Positions 25,143 through 34,502 of a DNA stretch of 64,000 bases are shown here, one piece after another. Source of the DNA: Candidatus Gastranaerophilales bacterium (GTDB lineage: Bacteria > Cyanobacteriota > Vampirovibrionia > Gastranaerophilales > Gastranaerophilaceae); the NCBI GenBank assembly GCA_947624645.1, contig CANQLG010000003.1, positions 38,493 to 102,492 of the forward strand. Reading direction: 5' to 3'. The notes beneath the pieces are model-generated. The model searched no databases, had not been told where the DNA came from, and worked only from the letters and a program-made list of their open reading frames with translations. The position numbers were made by a program, and so were the translations under genes. Every line of letters starts with the position of its first letter. Position 1 is the first letter of the stretch.

Positions 25143-26275
25143 ATGGTAAAACTTTTTAAGGTTTATAAAGAAAGATATCATAAAGTATATAAAATTTTAG
25201 GGGTAAAGTTTAAAATAAAAAGAGAAACTCATAAATATTTTACCTACATAAAAAATGATTCTCGCGTAAAAAATTATAAATTTGTTCATGTAATGAATAA
25301 TGGTCTTCATTCTGTTAATATTTTAAAGTTTATAAATAAAAATTTTGATAATTCCGAGCATTGTTTCATATTTCCTTGCATAATGTTTTATAAAACGCAA
25401 AAACAATTACAAAACATAAAAAATGTTTTTTATTGCTCATTAGAAAGTATTGATTATAATTCTGTAAATAAAATTGTTATTCATGGTTTATTTGATTCCA
25501 AATTAATACAGGAATTGTACAAATATAAGAAGTTACTGAAAAAAACATTCTGGTTCATATGGGGGGGGATTTGTATTCTGCCCCGCCGGGTAAAAAGGAT
25601 GACTATGTACGAAAGCATTTTGCCGGTATTTTAACAGGATTTGATAAAGAAATTTTTGAAAAAAAATATAATACAATTTTGCCTTGTTATGAAGTAACGT
25701 ATCCTCATGATATAAAAGAGGAAATGATAAGTGAGAATTTGAGACAAAATGGTGTTATACATGTGCAAATTAACAATTCTGCAGATGTAACTACATTAGA
25801 GATGCTTGATATTCTCTCAAAATTTAAAGATGAAAATATTAAAATATCAACTATATTATCATATATAACCGTAGGACAAAAAGATTATCGGTTGGCAATC
25901 ATAAAAAAGGGATATGAAATATTTGGAGAAAAATTTAATCCGTTGATTGAATTTATGCCGAAAGAAGAATATGTTAATCATCTCGCTTCAGTCGATATTT
26001 ATATTTCAAACCAAAACAGACAGCAAGGAAATGGAAATTCTACATTTATTTACAGTTTAGGCGGTAAAATCTTTTTAAAAAATTCAAACAGTGTTTATAA
26101 AAAATATAATTCAATAGGAATTAAGATTTTTGATACAAATGAAATTAAAGACATGGATTTTAATGATTTTTGTTATTTTGATGAAAAAGAAAAACAAAAA
26201 AGTATTTCAATCTTAAAAAAACGAATGGAAGATGAAACAAAAATAAAACAATGGTCAGATTTTTTTAGATTATAA
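25143..26275 (+). CDS. GT56-like (Fuc4NAc transferase/WecF-type) glycosyltransferase, frameshifted at a G8 tract
   Basis: Two overlapping frames, 25143-25634 and 25559-26275, together encode one protein of about 377 residues. The first frame carries the N-terminal F-V-H-V-M-N-N and V-I-H-G-L-F-D blocks. The second carries W-G-G-D-L-Y-type sequence, then V-Q-I-N-N-S-A-D, L-S-Y-I-T-V-G-Q and R-Q-Q-G-N-G-N. These match the TDP-Fuc4NAc:lipid II transferase family (PF07429, GT56). The frames meet in a run of eight G (25561-25568), inside the W-G-G-D-L-Y motif itself; nine G would restore the frame. I interpret it as a phase-OFF allele. A sequencing or assembly error is the alternative. Confidence 0.8.
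25561..25568 (+). repeat. G8 homopolymer, predicted contingency tract
   Basis: Eight consecutive G in an AT-rich coding region, at the exact point where the glycosyltransferase reading frame breaks. With 8 G the upstream frame runs on to a premature stop at 25632-25634; with 9 G it would read W-G-G-D-L-Y. Confidence 0.8.
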
Positions 26276-26284
26276 AAAAGGGTT

Positions 26285-27736
26285 TTAAAATCTAAAATAA
26301 ATAAACGGATTGTATGTACCTGAAGCTATAAAACATGTTGATAAGAAAAACATTATTAAAAGCCAAATGTTTATGAAAGCTCGGGCAACTTTATTTTGAA
26401 CATAAATCATATTTTTAAATATCGGAACTGAGCATAATAAAGCGGCAATTAAAGTTATTATGACAATATTATCAATGTAATAGACATTTGTATAAACAAA
26501 ATTATCTTTGTGTAAATGCAATAAACCGAACATATTCATTACATAATCCCAAGCGTATTTAATTGTTTTTGAACGAAAGATAACAAAAGCAATAAGAGCA
26601 ACAATGAGCATATAAGAATGTTGGATAAATCTTACTAATTTTGTTTTTCCTTCTTTGTGCCATTTTGTTACGGATTCAATAAAAACAAAAAATCCGTTAT
26701 ATAAGCCGTGGACAATAAAAGTCCACTCAGCGCCGTGCCATAAACCGATTAAAGCCCAAGTAGGTGCGAGAGCTAAAAAAGAAAGAATTACGGAAGCTTT
26801 TTTTCGTCCGATTTTATCAGTGATTTTTGCTATAAAATTACTTGAGGTTAAAGCTCTTGTAATTGGGTAGAACAGGTAATCTCTAAACCAACTGGATAAA
26901 GATATATGCCATCTTCTCCAGTATTCTGATATTGATTTTGAAATAAACGGGTAATTAAAGTTTTCCATAAATTTAAACCCGAAAATTAAACCCAAACCTA
27001 TTGCCATATCAGAGTATCCCGAAAAATCGAAATACAGCTGGAATGCATACGATATTGCACCCAGCCAAGCAATTAAATGTGAAAAATAATGCGGGTCTTG
27101 TACAAATATTTTATCTACTGTTAAAGCTAAAGTATTTGCTATTAAAACTTTCTTAGATAAACCGATGATAAATCTTTTGACCCCAAGAGTTACTTTATCA
27201 AAATTAACTTCTCTATCTTCAATCTGTTCTGAAACATCATGATATTTTATTATAGGTCCTGCTATTAGTTGAGGAAACAAACAAATAAATAATGCCAGTT
27301 TATATATATCTTTTTGGGGTTGAACTTCTTCTCTATAAACATCTATAAGATATGACATAGCTTGGAATGTATAAAAAGAAATACCGATAGGCATAATAAC
27401 ATCAAGTGCGCTTATATGTGTGTGGAATAAGCCGTTAATATTTTCCAATATAAAATTAAAGTATTTAAAATAAATTAAAAAACTTAAATTTATAACAATG
27501 GTAAGTACCAGAAATAACTTTTTATGATTTTTGCTTTTATCAATTAAAATTGCTCCAAAATAATTAACAATAATTGTTAAAAGCATAATTGCAAGGTATC
27601 TGGGTTCACCCCACGCATAAAATATTATGCTGGCAAATAACAAAATAGGATTATGCAATTCTTTTTTTGTTGTTAAATATAATAAAAGAACAATAGGTAA
27701 AAATAAATATAAAAATATCATTGAACTAAACAGCAT
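26285..27736 (-). CDS. MBOAT family O-acyltransferase (AlgI/DltB type), copy 1
   Basis: MBOAT proteins of the AlgI/DltB class move acyl groups across the membrane to an extracytoplasmic acceptor. The 483-residue protein has about ten hydrophobic segments, the typical start with Y-A-W-G-E-P, the central R-R-W-H-I-S-L-S-S-W-F-R-D-Y block and the active-site histidine in G-L-W-H-G-A-E-W. It overlaps the E-copy SGNH gene by 11 bases, so the pair is co-translated. Its C-terminal coding half is identical over 638 bp to that of MBOAT copy 2. It converges on the glycosyltransferase gene with a nine-base gap. Confidence 0.94.
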   Translation of the reverse strand: MLFSSMIFLYLFLPIVLLLYLTTKKELHNPILLFASIIFYAWGEPRYLAIMLLTIIVNYFGAILIDKSKNHKKLFLVLTIVINLSFLIYFKYFNFILENINGLFHTHISALDVIMPIGISFYTFQAMSYLIDVYREEVQPQKDIYKLALFICLFPQLIAGPIIKYHDVSEQIEDREVNFDKVTLGVKRFIIGLSKKVLIANTLALTVDKIFVQDPHYFSHLIAWLGAISYAFQLYFDFSGYSDMAIGLGLIFGFKFMENFNYPFISKSISEYWRRWHISLSSWFRDYLFYPITRALTSSNFIAKITDKIGRKKASVILSFLALAPTWALIGLWHGAEWTFIVHGLYNGFFVFIESVTKWHKEGKTKLVRFIQHSYMLIVALIAFVIFRSKTIKYAWDYVMNMFGLLHLHKDNFVYTNVYYIDNIVIITLIAALLCSVPIFKNMIYVQNKVARAFINIWLLIMFFLSTCFIASGTYNPFIYFRF

Positions 27737-29378
27737 TATATTTTCCTTTTAAAAATTTTTTAAACTTTGGTAAAGAACGCTCACATACTTCAAGAATAAC
27801 AATATCATCTTCTTTTGATATTGCGTTTATATCAATTTCATAATTCAGAATATATTTTGAGTTTTTAAATGATTCCGTAAAATAAGGTAAAAGGGCAGAG
27901 GCGAAAGAATCTCTATAAATTATCATATTAATATCTGAATTTTTATTATAACAATTGATTAATTTATAATTGTATTTACACATATAATCATTATTTGTAT
28001 AAGGTACTTTGTATAATGTATTATCTTTTTTTATTAAATTTTTAGGAGTCATGTTGTACAAATCACCCGCATTGTTTTTAGAAATATAATTCGGGGGGAT
28101 ATAAATATTTATTTTTTTATAATCTTTTTTTATTACTTCCATTATTTTTAGGTATCCGAAATAAGCTCCAAGTTCATTCCAGTGTGTATCTTGCTTAAAA
28201 TAAATTATATCTTTTCCTTTATGAGCAATAAGTGTATCTTTAAGATAAATAACATTTACCTTAGTATTTTTATTTAAATAATCTGTTATTTGATTGGATA
28301 AAGATAATTCTGCATTCAATGGTTTAATATCTTCGGGATAATATTCGGGATAAATTCTCGCTTTATCCGGTGCTATTATAAAATAGAAATGTTTATTATT
28401 TCTTCGACAAAAATTATCCACATTATTTAAATAAACAGCAAGTTCTTTTAATTCTTCTTGAGTAAATAAATTTTGATTTGTATAACTGCTTATTGATTCT
28501 TCCCATGCAAGAAAAAACCAGTTATCTTTTCCTTTTATAACGTCTTTTGTTCTCCAGTTTTTATTAATGCGGAACTTAGAGTCATGAACATCAATAAAAA
28601 AATTCCTTAAATAAAATCTGTCATTAAACCAATTTTCAAATTCTTTTGGGAATTTATAGTTAATATTTACATCTTCTAATATCAGAGGATATAACTTTGC
28701 GAGAGTTCTGTTTTCCTGCTCAGAAATTTGGCTTTTTATATCTATATTAGACATTGGAATAAACAAAAAAACAAAAAATATAGAAACAAAAACTATGTCA
28801 ATTTTTGATTTTTCATAAAGGGTATTAAATTCTGCCATATAATTTGTGAGTTTATATGATAGAAGAAAGGTTAATACAATAAGTATTATAAATAAAGAAA
28901 ACTGAAAATCATTTTCCGCCTTGATATTCAAAGTATAAGGATATGTTAAAACTATAACGTTATCTTTCGGAATTAAGATAAGTCCTTTATCTGTCGTTGA
29001 TACATCAGCTCCTTCAACTTTAAATTTATCCGGATTATCTATTTTTACATTATTATTTAATTGAATGTTCTTTATTATTATCGGGTTTAATTCATCATAA
29101 ATAAAAATTATAATTCTGAGTCTTTTAGGAAATTTTATTTTTTTTATGGTAAATTTTGCATGTTTTGCTTCATCAAGATTCAAAGTTTTATTTGAAATTT
29201 TAGTTTTCTTAAATTTATCGTTATCTTTTTTATCTAATTGAACTTCTATATTACATTTGCCTTTTGAATTAATATCAAAATCAACGTATACAGGTTTGAA
29301 TTTTAGCCAAGCTTTATTTGTCAAACTTATGACGAAAATTGTTATAATAATTGCAATTATAGTTCTTTTTCTTACCAA
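27726..29378 (-). CDS. AlgJ/AlgX/DHHW-like SGNH acyltransferase, stable copy (E)
   Basis: The TTG at 29378 has a TTGAGGA site upstream and matches the K-R-T-I-I-A-I-I start of its relatives. The 550 residues comprise TM1 (about 5-20), a beta domain (about 25-140), TM2 and TM3 (about 155-210), and an outer catalytic domain. Motifs include E-N-R-T-L-A, Y-F-K-Q-D-T-H-W-N-E-L-G-A and I-Y-R-D-S-F-A-S, giving a plausible Asp/His/Ser set as in AlgX/AlgJ. It has no long homopolymer; the longest C run is six (28092-28097). It probably pairs with MBOAT copy 1 as a constitutive system. The four upstream paralogues A-D differ by having long C tracts. Confidence 0.88.
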   Translation of the reverse strand: MVRKRTIIAIIITIFVISLTNKAWLKFKPVYVDFDINSKGKCNIEVQLDKKDNDKFKKTKISNKTLNLDEAKHAKFTIKKIKFPKRLRIIIFIYDELNPIIIKNIQLNNNVKIDNPDKFKVEGADVSTTDKGLILIPKDNVIVLTYPYTLNIKAENDFQFSLFIILIVLTFLLSYKLTNYMAEFNTLYEKSKIDIVFVSIFFVFLFIPMSNIDIKSQISEQENRTLAKLYPLILEDVNINYKFPKEFENWFNDRFYLRNFFIDVHDSKFRINKNWRTKDVIKGKDNWFFLAWEESISSYTNQNLFTQEELKELAVYLNNVDNFCRRNNKHFYFIIAPDKARIYPEYYPEDIKPLNAELSLSNQITDYLNKNTKVNVIYLKDTLIAHKGKDIIYFKQDTHWNELGAYFGYLKIMEVIKKDYKKINIYIPPNYISKNNAGDLYNMTPKNLIKKDNTLYKVPYTNNDYMCKYNYKLINCYNKNSDINMIIYRDSFASALLPYFTESFKNSKYILNYEIDINAISKEDDIVILEVCERSLPKFKKFLKGKYNAV

Positions 29379-29470
29379 AAAAATATCCTCAACGAGTTTG
29401 AATAAATACTAGCAAAAACAAATTTAATTTTCTACAAAATTTAAGAATTATACTTTATTTTTTATTCTTA

Positions 29471-30922
29471 TTAAAATCTAAAATAAATGAACGGGTTATA
29501 AGTGCCTGAAGCTATAAAACATGTTGATAAGAAAAACAAAATTAAAAGCCAAATGTTTATGAAAGCTCGGGCAACTTTATTTTGAACATAAATCATATTT
29601 TTAAATATCGGAACTGAGCATAATAAAGCGGCAATTAAAGTTATTATGACAATATTATCAATGTAATAGACATTTGTATAAACAAAATTATCTTTGTGTA
29701 AATGCAATAAACCGAACATATTCATTACATAATCCCAAGCGTATTTAATTGTTTTTGAACGAAAGATAACAAAAGCAATAAGAGCAACAATGAGCATATA
29801 AGAATGTTGGATAAATCTTACTAATTTTGTTTTTCCTTCTTTGTGCCATTTTGTTACGGATTCAATAAAAACAAAAAATCCGTTATATAAGCCGTGGACA
29901 ATAAAAGTCCACTCAGCGCCGTGCCATAAACCGATTAAAGCCCAAGTAGGTGCGAGAGCTAAAAAAGAAAGAATTACGGAAGCTTTTTTTCGTCCGATTT
30001 TATCAGTGATTTTTGCTATAAAATTACTTGAGGTTAAAGCTCTTGTAATTGGGTAGAACAGGTAATCTCTAAACCAACTGGATAAAGATATATGCCATCT
30101 TCTCCAGTATTCTGATATTGATTTTGAAATAAACGGGTAATTAAAGTTTTCCATAAATTTAAACCCGAAAATTAAACCTAAGCCTATTGCCATATCAGAG
30201 TATCCCGAAAAATCGAAATACAGCTGGAATGCGTACGATATTGCACCCAGCCATGCAATTAAATGTGAAAAATTATGCGGGTCTTGAACAAATATTTTAT
30301 CGACTACGACTGCCAGTGTGTTTGCAATTAATACTTTTTTTGCTAGTCCTATAATAAACCTTTTAACACCAATATCTACTTTTTCAAAATTTACTTCTCT
30401 ATCCGTAATTTGCTCCGCTACATCGTGGTATTTAACAATAGGACCTGCAACCAATTGCGGGAATAAACATATGTATAATGCCAGTTTATATATATCTTCT
30501 TGAGGTTGAACTTCTTCTCTATAAACATCTATAAGATATGACATAGCCTGGAATGTATAAAAAGAAATACCGATAGGCATAATAACATTAAGAGGATTAA
30601 TGTATGAATTAATAATTAAATTTATATTTTCCAAAATAAAATTAAAGTATTTAAAATAAATTAAAAACCCTAAGTTCCCTAAAATTGTCAAAACCAGTAT
30701 TAATTTTTTGTGATTTTTAAATTTATCAACTCCAATAGCGCCAAAGTAGTTAATTATTATGGTTAGAAGCATTATTGCCAAATACTTTGGTTCGCCCCAC
30801 GCATAAAATATTATACTTGCCGCAAGCAATATCGGGTTATGAAGTTCTTTTTTTGTAACTAAATACAGTAAAACAACAATCGGTAAAAATACATATATAA
30901 AAGTCATTGAACTAAAAAGCAT
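29471..30922 (-). CDS. MBOAT family O-acyltransferase (AlgI/DltB type), copy 2
   Basis: The 483-residue paralogue of the MBOAT at 26285-27736 has all the same motifs (Y-A-W-G-E-P, R-R-W-H-I-S, L-W-H-G-A-E-W). The N-terminal half differs at many positions while the C-terminal coding half is identical at the DNA level from 29541 to 30178, showing recent recombination. It starts 13 bases after the stop of SGNH copy A and probably serves the A-D array, being transcribed by read-through from each array promoter. Its coding frame is intact. Confidence 0.94.
   Translation of the reverse strand: MLFSSMTFIYVFLPIVVLLYLVTKKELHNPILLAASIIFYAWGEPKYLAIMLLTIIINYFGAIGVDKFKNHKKLILVLTILGNLGFLIYFKYFNFILENINLIINSYINPLNVIMPIGISFYTFQAMSYLIDVYREEVQPQEDIYKLALYICLFPQLVAGPIVKYHDVAEQITDREVNFEKVDIGVKRFIIGLAKKVLIANTLAVVVDKIFVQDPHNFSHLIAWLGAISYAFQLYFDFSGYSDMAIGLGLIFGFKFMENFNYPFISKSISEYWRRWHISLSSWFRDYLFYPITRALTSSNFIAKITDKIGRKKASVILSFLALAPTWALIGLWHGAEWTFIVHGLYNGFFVFIESVTKWHKEGKTKLVRFIQHSYMLIVALIAFVIFRSKTIKYAWDYVMNMFGLLHLHKDNFVYTNVYYIDNIVIITLIAALLCSVPIFKNMIYVQNKVARAFINIWLLILFFLSTCFIASGTYNPFIYFRF
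29541..30178. repeat. 638-bp exact repeat shared with 26355-26992 (MBOAT 3' halves)
   Basis: Base-by-base comparison shows identity across this block at a constant offset of 3,186 bases. Outside the block the two genes diverge immediately on the N-terminal coding side. This is the pattern left by gene conversion or a recent recombination. Confidence 0.9.
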
Positions 30923-30935
30923 CTTTTCCCTCCAT

Positions 30936-32653
30936 TTAAAATATATTTCTTAAATGCAAGATATTATTATAAGAAATACATAAAACAATAATATTAGGAT
31001 GATAATCCATTATTTCTTTTTCATAATACTTTAATATCTTATACTCCTCTTTTGTCGGAATTTTTTTAACACCGTTAATCCTTATTCTATGAACATGTTT
31101 GAAAGTGTACTGAATAAATTCCGTTAAATTTTCACTCATACTTGTTCCGAGCACAATAACTCTATAATCAGCCCCTTTTGGGAAATAAAAGTCTTTTGTT
31201 TTACGATATGGAACATTAACAAGTTTTGTTTCTAATAGTTTATAATCTTTATAAGTATAATATCTGTATTTTGTTTGGTGCAATTTTTTCTTATAATTTA
31301 ACGGCATATTGGTTATTATTGTGTTTCGTCCCCAAGTATATTCTCTATCCCATTCGCTTCTTATTTTTGTATTATAAGAAAAATTAAAATCCTGCTCTTT
31401 TAAAACTTTTATATCGGGATGTTTTTTTGTTATTTCTTTCATTAATTCCTGATATCCTATAAAAGCCCCGTCATCCGTCCAATGATGTTCGGTTTTAAAA
31501 TACATAAGGTTATTTTTAGATGCTTCCTTTATTTCATTTATAGGATTTATAATATGCATATTATTATTTTTATTTAATTTTTTGATTTCTTTATCAATAT
31601 TATGCTCATATTCATCTTTAACCAGTATCTTTTGTGTTGAAGGATATATAATATTTCCTTTATACGGAGTCAGTATAACATACAATTCAATATTTCTGTT
31701 GTTTAAATATTCATAAAATTTTTTTAATGCGTCATAATCCTGTTTGTTAATGTGCCGTAATTGATAGTGGTTAAGCTCAAAATCTATATATGAAAAACCG
31801 TTTTTATCAATAAATACTTGCTTCGCTTTATTTGTAAGTTTAAGTGTAATATTAGTATGGACATCCGTAAAAAACTGTCTTAAGTTAAATCTGTCGTTAA
31901 ACCAGTTATTGTAATTTTTGAAAAAATTACAATTGATTTCTCCTTCTTTATTGATAAATGGTCTCCATTTGGCAAGGTATCTGTTTTCGTTTATTGAAAT
32001 TTCATCTTGATTTATATGGCTCATCGGGATAAATAAAAAGATGAAAAATACAGCTAAAAATATTATTTCGATTCGGGATTCATTTTGAATTGTATTGAAA
32101 TTAGCAGCATAATCGGTTAATTTATATGCCAAAAGGAAAGTTAAAATCATTATAATAAGCAAAATTTTAATATCAAATTTAACAGAAGTGCGTATATTTA
32201 ATGGTTTATTATAAGTTAGCATAACTGATTCTATATTTCCTGATGGGGGGGGGTAATTTGAAGGGTATTATTTTGAATAGCAATCTCGCCTTGGTTAAGC
32301 ATAAATTGATTTAAATCATCAATTTTATATTTTCCCTTTTTTAAGGTTATATTTTTAATTTCAACAGTGCTGTCCAAATTTTTGAAAACTAAACGCAGTC
32401 TTTTAGGAAACTTAGCTCTTTCAATACTAAAGTGAGCATGTTGATTTTTATCAAGATTTATTTTTTTACCCAGAGATTTTATTCTTTCAAACTTATCATT
32501 ATTTTCTTTATTCAATTGAACTTCAATATTGCAAATGCCCTTGCCAGAAATATTAAAATCAACAGCCATAGGTTTAAAATCCAACCAAAGTCTATTTGAG
32601 CAAAATACAACAAGCGCTGTTATTATTATGGCTATTATAGTTCTTTTTTTCAT
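30936..32653 (-). CDS. AlgJ/DHHW-like SGNH acyltransferase, array copy A, phase-OFF
   Basis: The N-terminal frame (32653 down to 32231; TM1 plus beta domain, ending P-P-H-Q-E-I) and the C-terminal frame (32222 down to 30936; TM2, TM3 and catalytic domain) are two frames of one gene, joined at a run of nine C on the coding strand (G9 at 32245-32253). Ten C would fuse them through P-P-P-S-G-N. The catalytic part keeps F-K-T-E-H-H-W-T-D-D-G-A-F and the nucleophile region L-G-T-S-M-S-E-N-L. An in-frame ATG at 32222 could allow separate translation of the catalytic half. It has its own promoter (32709-32681) and leads into MBOAT copy 2. Confidence 0.82.
32245..32253 (-). repeat. C9 contingency tract of copy A (OFF)
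   Basis: Nine C on the coding strand between the beta domain and TM2. With nine, translation stops after H-Q-E-I; with ten it continues as P-S-G-N into the catalytic half. Confidence 0.85.
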
Positions 32654-32680
32654 ACTTTCTTGCTCTTATTATTTAAAAAG

Positions 32681-32709
32681 AGGTTAACATAAACATTACC
32701 TAAATTCAA
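32681..32709 (-). promoter_or_regulatory. Promoter of SGNH copy A
   Basis: TTGAAT (32709-32704), 17-base spacer ending T-A-T-G-T, and -10 TAACCT (32686-32681). It begins right after the copy B stop and matches the layout of the copy B, C and D promoters. Confidence 0.6.
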
Positions 32710-32717
32710 ACCTATTT

Positions 32718-34439
32718 TTACGACATAGAAAATATATTTTTTAAATGACGAATATTATCATCAGAAATACAAAAAATAATAATATCAGGATGATAATCAA
32801 GTATTGTTTTTTTATAATATTTCATTATTTTAAATTCTTCATTTTCCGAAATATTTTTAACATTGTTATTTCTTAATCTGAATACATTTTTAAAAGTATA
32901 AGGAATAAATTCGCATAAACTTTCGCTCATACTTGTACCCAGTAAAATAACTCTATAATCTGAACCTTTAGGAAAATAATAATATTTAACACGTTTACGT
33001 GGAGTGTGTATAACTTTTGTTTGCAATAAATTAGAATTTTTATGTTTGTAATATCTATATTCCGTTTTATGCAATTTTTTCTTATAGTTTAAAGGTATGT
33101 TAGTTCTTCTTGTGCTTTGACCCCAGAGAAAGTCTCTTCCCCAATCCCCTCTGACTTTTGTATTATAGAAAATATCAAAATCCTCATCTTTTAAAATTTT
33201 AATATCAGGATGTTTTTTAGTTATTTCTTTCATTAATTCCTGATATCCTATAAATGCCCCGTCGTCAGTCCAGTGATGGTCGGTTTTGTAATACATATAT
33301 TTATTTTTTGATTCTTCTTTCAATTTATTTTGCAGGTTTATAATATGCATATTGGAATTTTTGTTTAGGCTGTTGACTCGTTCCTCAATAAGTTTATCGT
33401 AATTATCATTTACCAGTATTTTCTCGGTAGGAGGATATACATATCCCTTGCAGGGAACAAGTAATACATATAATTCAATATTTTTGTCTTTTAAGTAATT
33501 ATTAAATTTTATCAGTGTATCATAATCTTTTTCATCTATTTGTTTTAACAAATAATAGTGATTAGCTTCAAAATTCATATAAATAAAACCATTTTTATCA
33601 ATTATTCCTTTTTTAGCTTTTTTCGTTAATAATAGTGTAATATAAGTGTTAATATCAAGAAAATATTGTCTTAAATTAAATCTGTCGTTAAACCATGTAT
33701 TGTAGTTTTTTCCAAAATTAAAGTTTATTTTTCCTTCTTTATTAATTAATGGTTTCCAGTTAGCAAGGTATCTGTTTTCGTTTATTGAAATATCATTTTG
33801 ATTAATATGGATCATCGGGATAAATAAGAAAATGAAAAATATTGTAAGAAATATTATTTCGATTCTGGATTCATTTTTAATTGTGCTGAAATTTGCAACG
33901 TAATCGGTTAATTTATATGCCAAAAGAAAAGTTAAAATCATTATAATAAGGAAAATTTTAATATCGAATTTAACGGAAGTACGAATTTTCAACGGCTTAT
34001 TATATGTTAAAATAATTGAATTTTCCGTCTGGGGGGGGGTAATTTGAATTGTATCTTGATTAAGCGCAAGCTCTCCTGCATTAATACCGAACGCGTTTAA
34101 ATCATCAAGCTTATACTTCTTGTTTTTTAAAGTAATATTTTTAATTTCAACAGTGCTGTCCAAATTTTTGAAAACCAAACGCAGTCTTTTAGGAAACTTT
34201 GCCCTTTCAATACTAAAGTGAGCATGTTGATTTTTATCAAGATTTATTTTTTTACCCAGAGATTTTATTTTTTCAAACTTATCATTATTTTCTTTATTTA
34301 ATTGAACTTCAATATTACAAATGCCCCTGCCCGATATATCAAAATCAACAGTCATAGGTTTAAAATTTAACCAGACTTTATTTGTTAAAAATACAACAAG
34401 TGCTGTTATTATTATTGCTATTATAGTTCTTCTTCTCAT
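32718..34439 (-). CDS. AlgJ/DHHW-like SGNH acyltransferase, array copy B, phase-ON
   Basis: This 573-residue copy is the only one of the four array members in frame. The layout is TM1 (about 4-20), an outer beta domain (25-130), a Pro linker encoded by the C tract (about 134-136), TM2 (about 160-176), TM3 (about 193-209), then the catalytic domain. That domain contains E-N-R-Y-L-A, F-N-D-R-F-N-L-R-Q, Asp387-His388-His389-Trp390 and Ser502 in L-G-T-S-M-S. The expected topology puts beta and catalytic domains outside the membrane. The C9 tract is followed by a sequence (Q-T-E-N) that differs from the other copies, so nine C are in frame here. Its own promoter lies at 34494-34466. Predicted to transfer acyl groups to a surface glycan. 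Confidence 0.88.
   Translation of the reverse strand: MRRRTIIAIIITALVVFLTNKVWLNFKPMTVDFDISGRGICNIEVQLNKENNDKFEKIKSLGKKINLDKNQHAHFSIERAKFPKRLRLVFKNLDSTVEIKNITLKNKKYKLDDLNAFGINAGELALNQDTIQITPPQTENSIILTYNKPLKIRTSVKFDIKIFLIIMILTFLLAYKLTDYVANFSTIKNESRIEIIFLTIFFIFLFIPMIHINQNDISINENRYLANWKPLINKEGKINFNFGKNYNTWFNDRFNLRQYFLDINTYITLLLTKKAKKGIIDKNGFIYMNFEANHYYLLKQIDEKDYDTLIKFNNYLKDKNIELYVLLVPCKGYVYPPTEKILVNDNYDKLIEERVNSLNKNSNMHIINLQNKLKEESKNKYMYYKTDHHWTDDGAFIGYQELMKEITKKHPDIKILKDEDFDIFYNTKVRGDWGRDFLWGQSTRRTNIPLNYKKKLHKTEYRYYKHKNSNLLQTKVIHTPRKRVKYYYFPKGSDYRVILLGTSMSESLCEFIPYTFKNVFRLRNNNVKNISENEEFKIMKYYKKTILDYHPDIIIFCISDDNIRHLKNIFSMS
34031..34039 (-). repeat. C9 contingency tract of copy B (ON)
   Basis: Nine C on the coding strand encode the end of T and P-P plus the first base of Q, keeping the frame open through T-P-P-Q-T-E-N. 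Confidence 0.85.
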
Positions 34440-34465
34440 ACTCTCTTTTTGTCATTTTTAAAGAA

Positions 34466-34494
34466 AGGATAACATAAATAACTTTTATGTTCAA
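34466..34494 (-). promoter_or_regulatory. Promoter of SGNH copy B
   Basis: TTGAAC (34494-34489), 17-base spacer ending T-A-T-G-T, and -10 TATCCT (34471-34466). It lies between the copy C stop and the copy B start. Confidence 0.6.
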
Positions 34495-34502
34495 AATTAT
34501 AT

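Noticed and set aside
26263..26297. Inverted repeat between the convergent glycosyltransferase and MBOAT genes as a terminator
   Set aside because: The stem is AT-only, lies mostly within coding ends and has a long loop, so evidence is weak.
26655..26870. Plus-strand open frame inside the MBOAT gene, repeated at 29841-30056
   Set aside because: It is antisense to a conserved MBOAT coding region and is duplicated only because the MBOAT genes share an exact repeat.
28092..28097. C6 run in the E-copy SGNH gene as another switch
   Set aside because: It is only six bases, encodes two in-frame Pro codons, and the gene is intact; it is short for a contingency tract.
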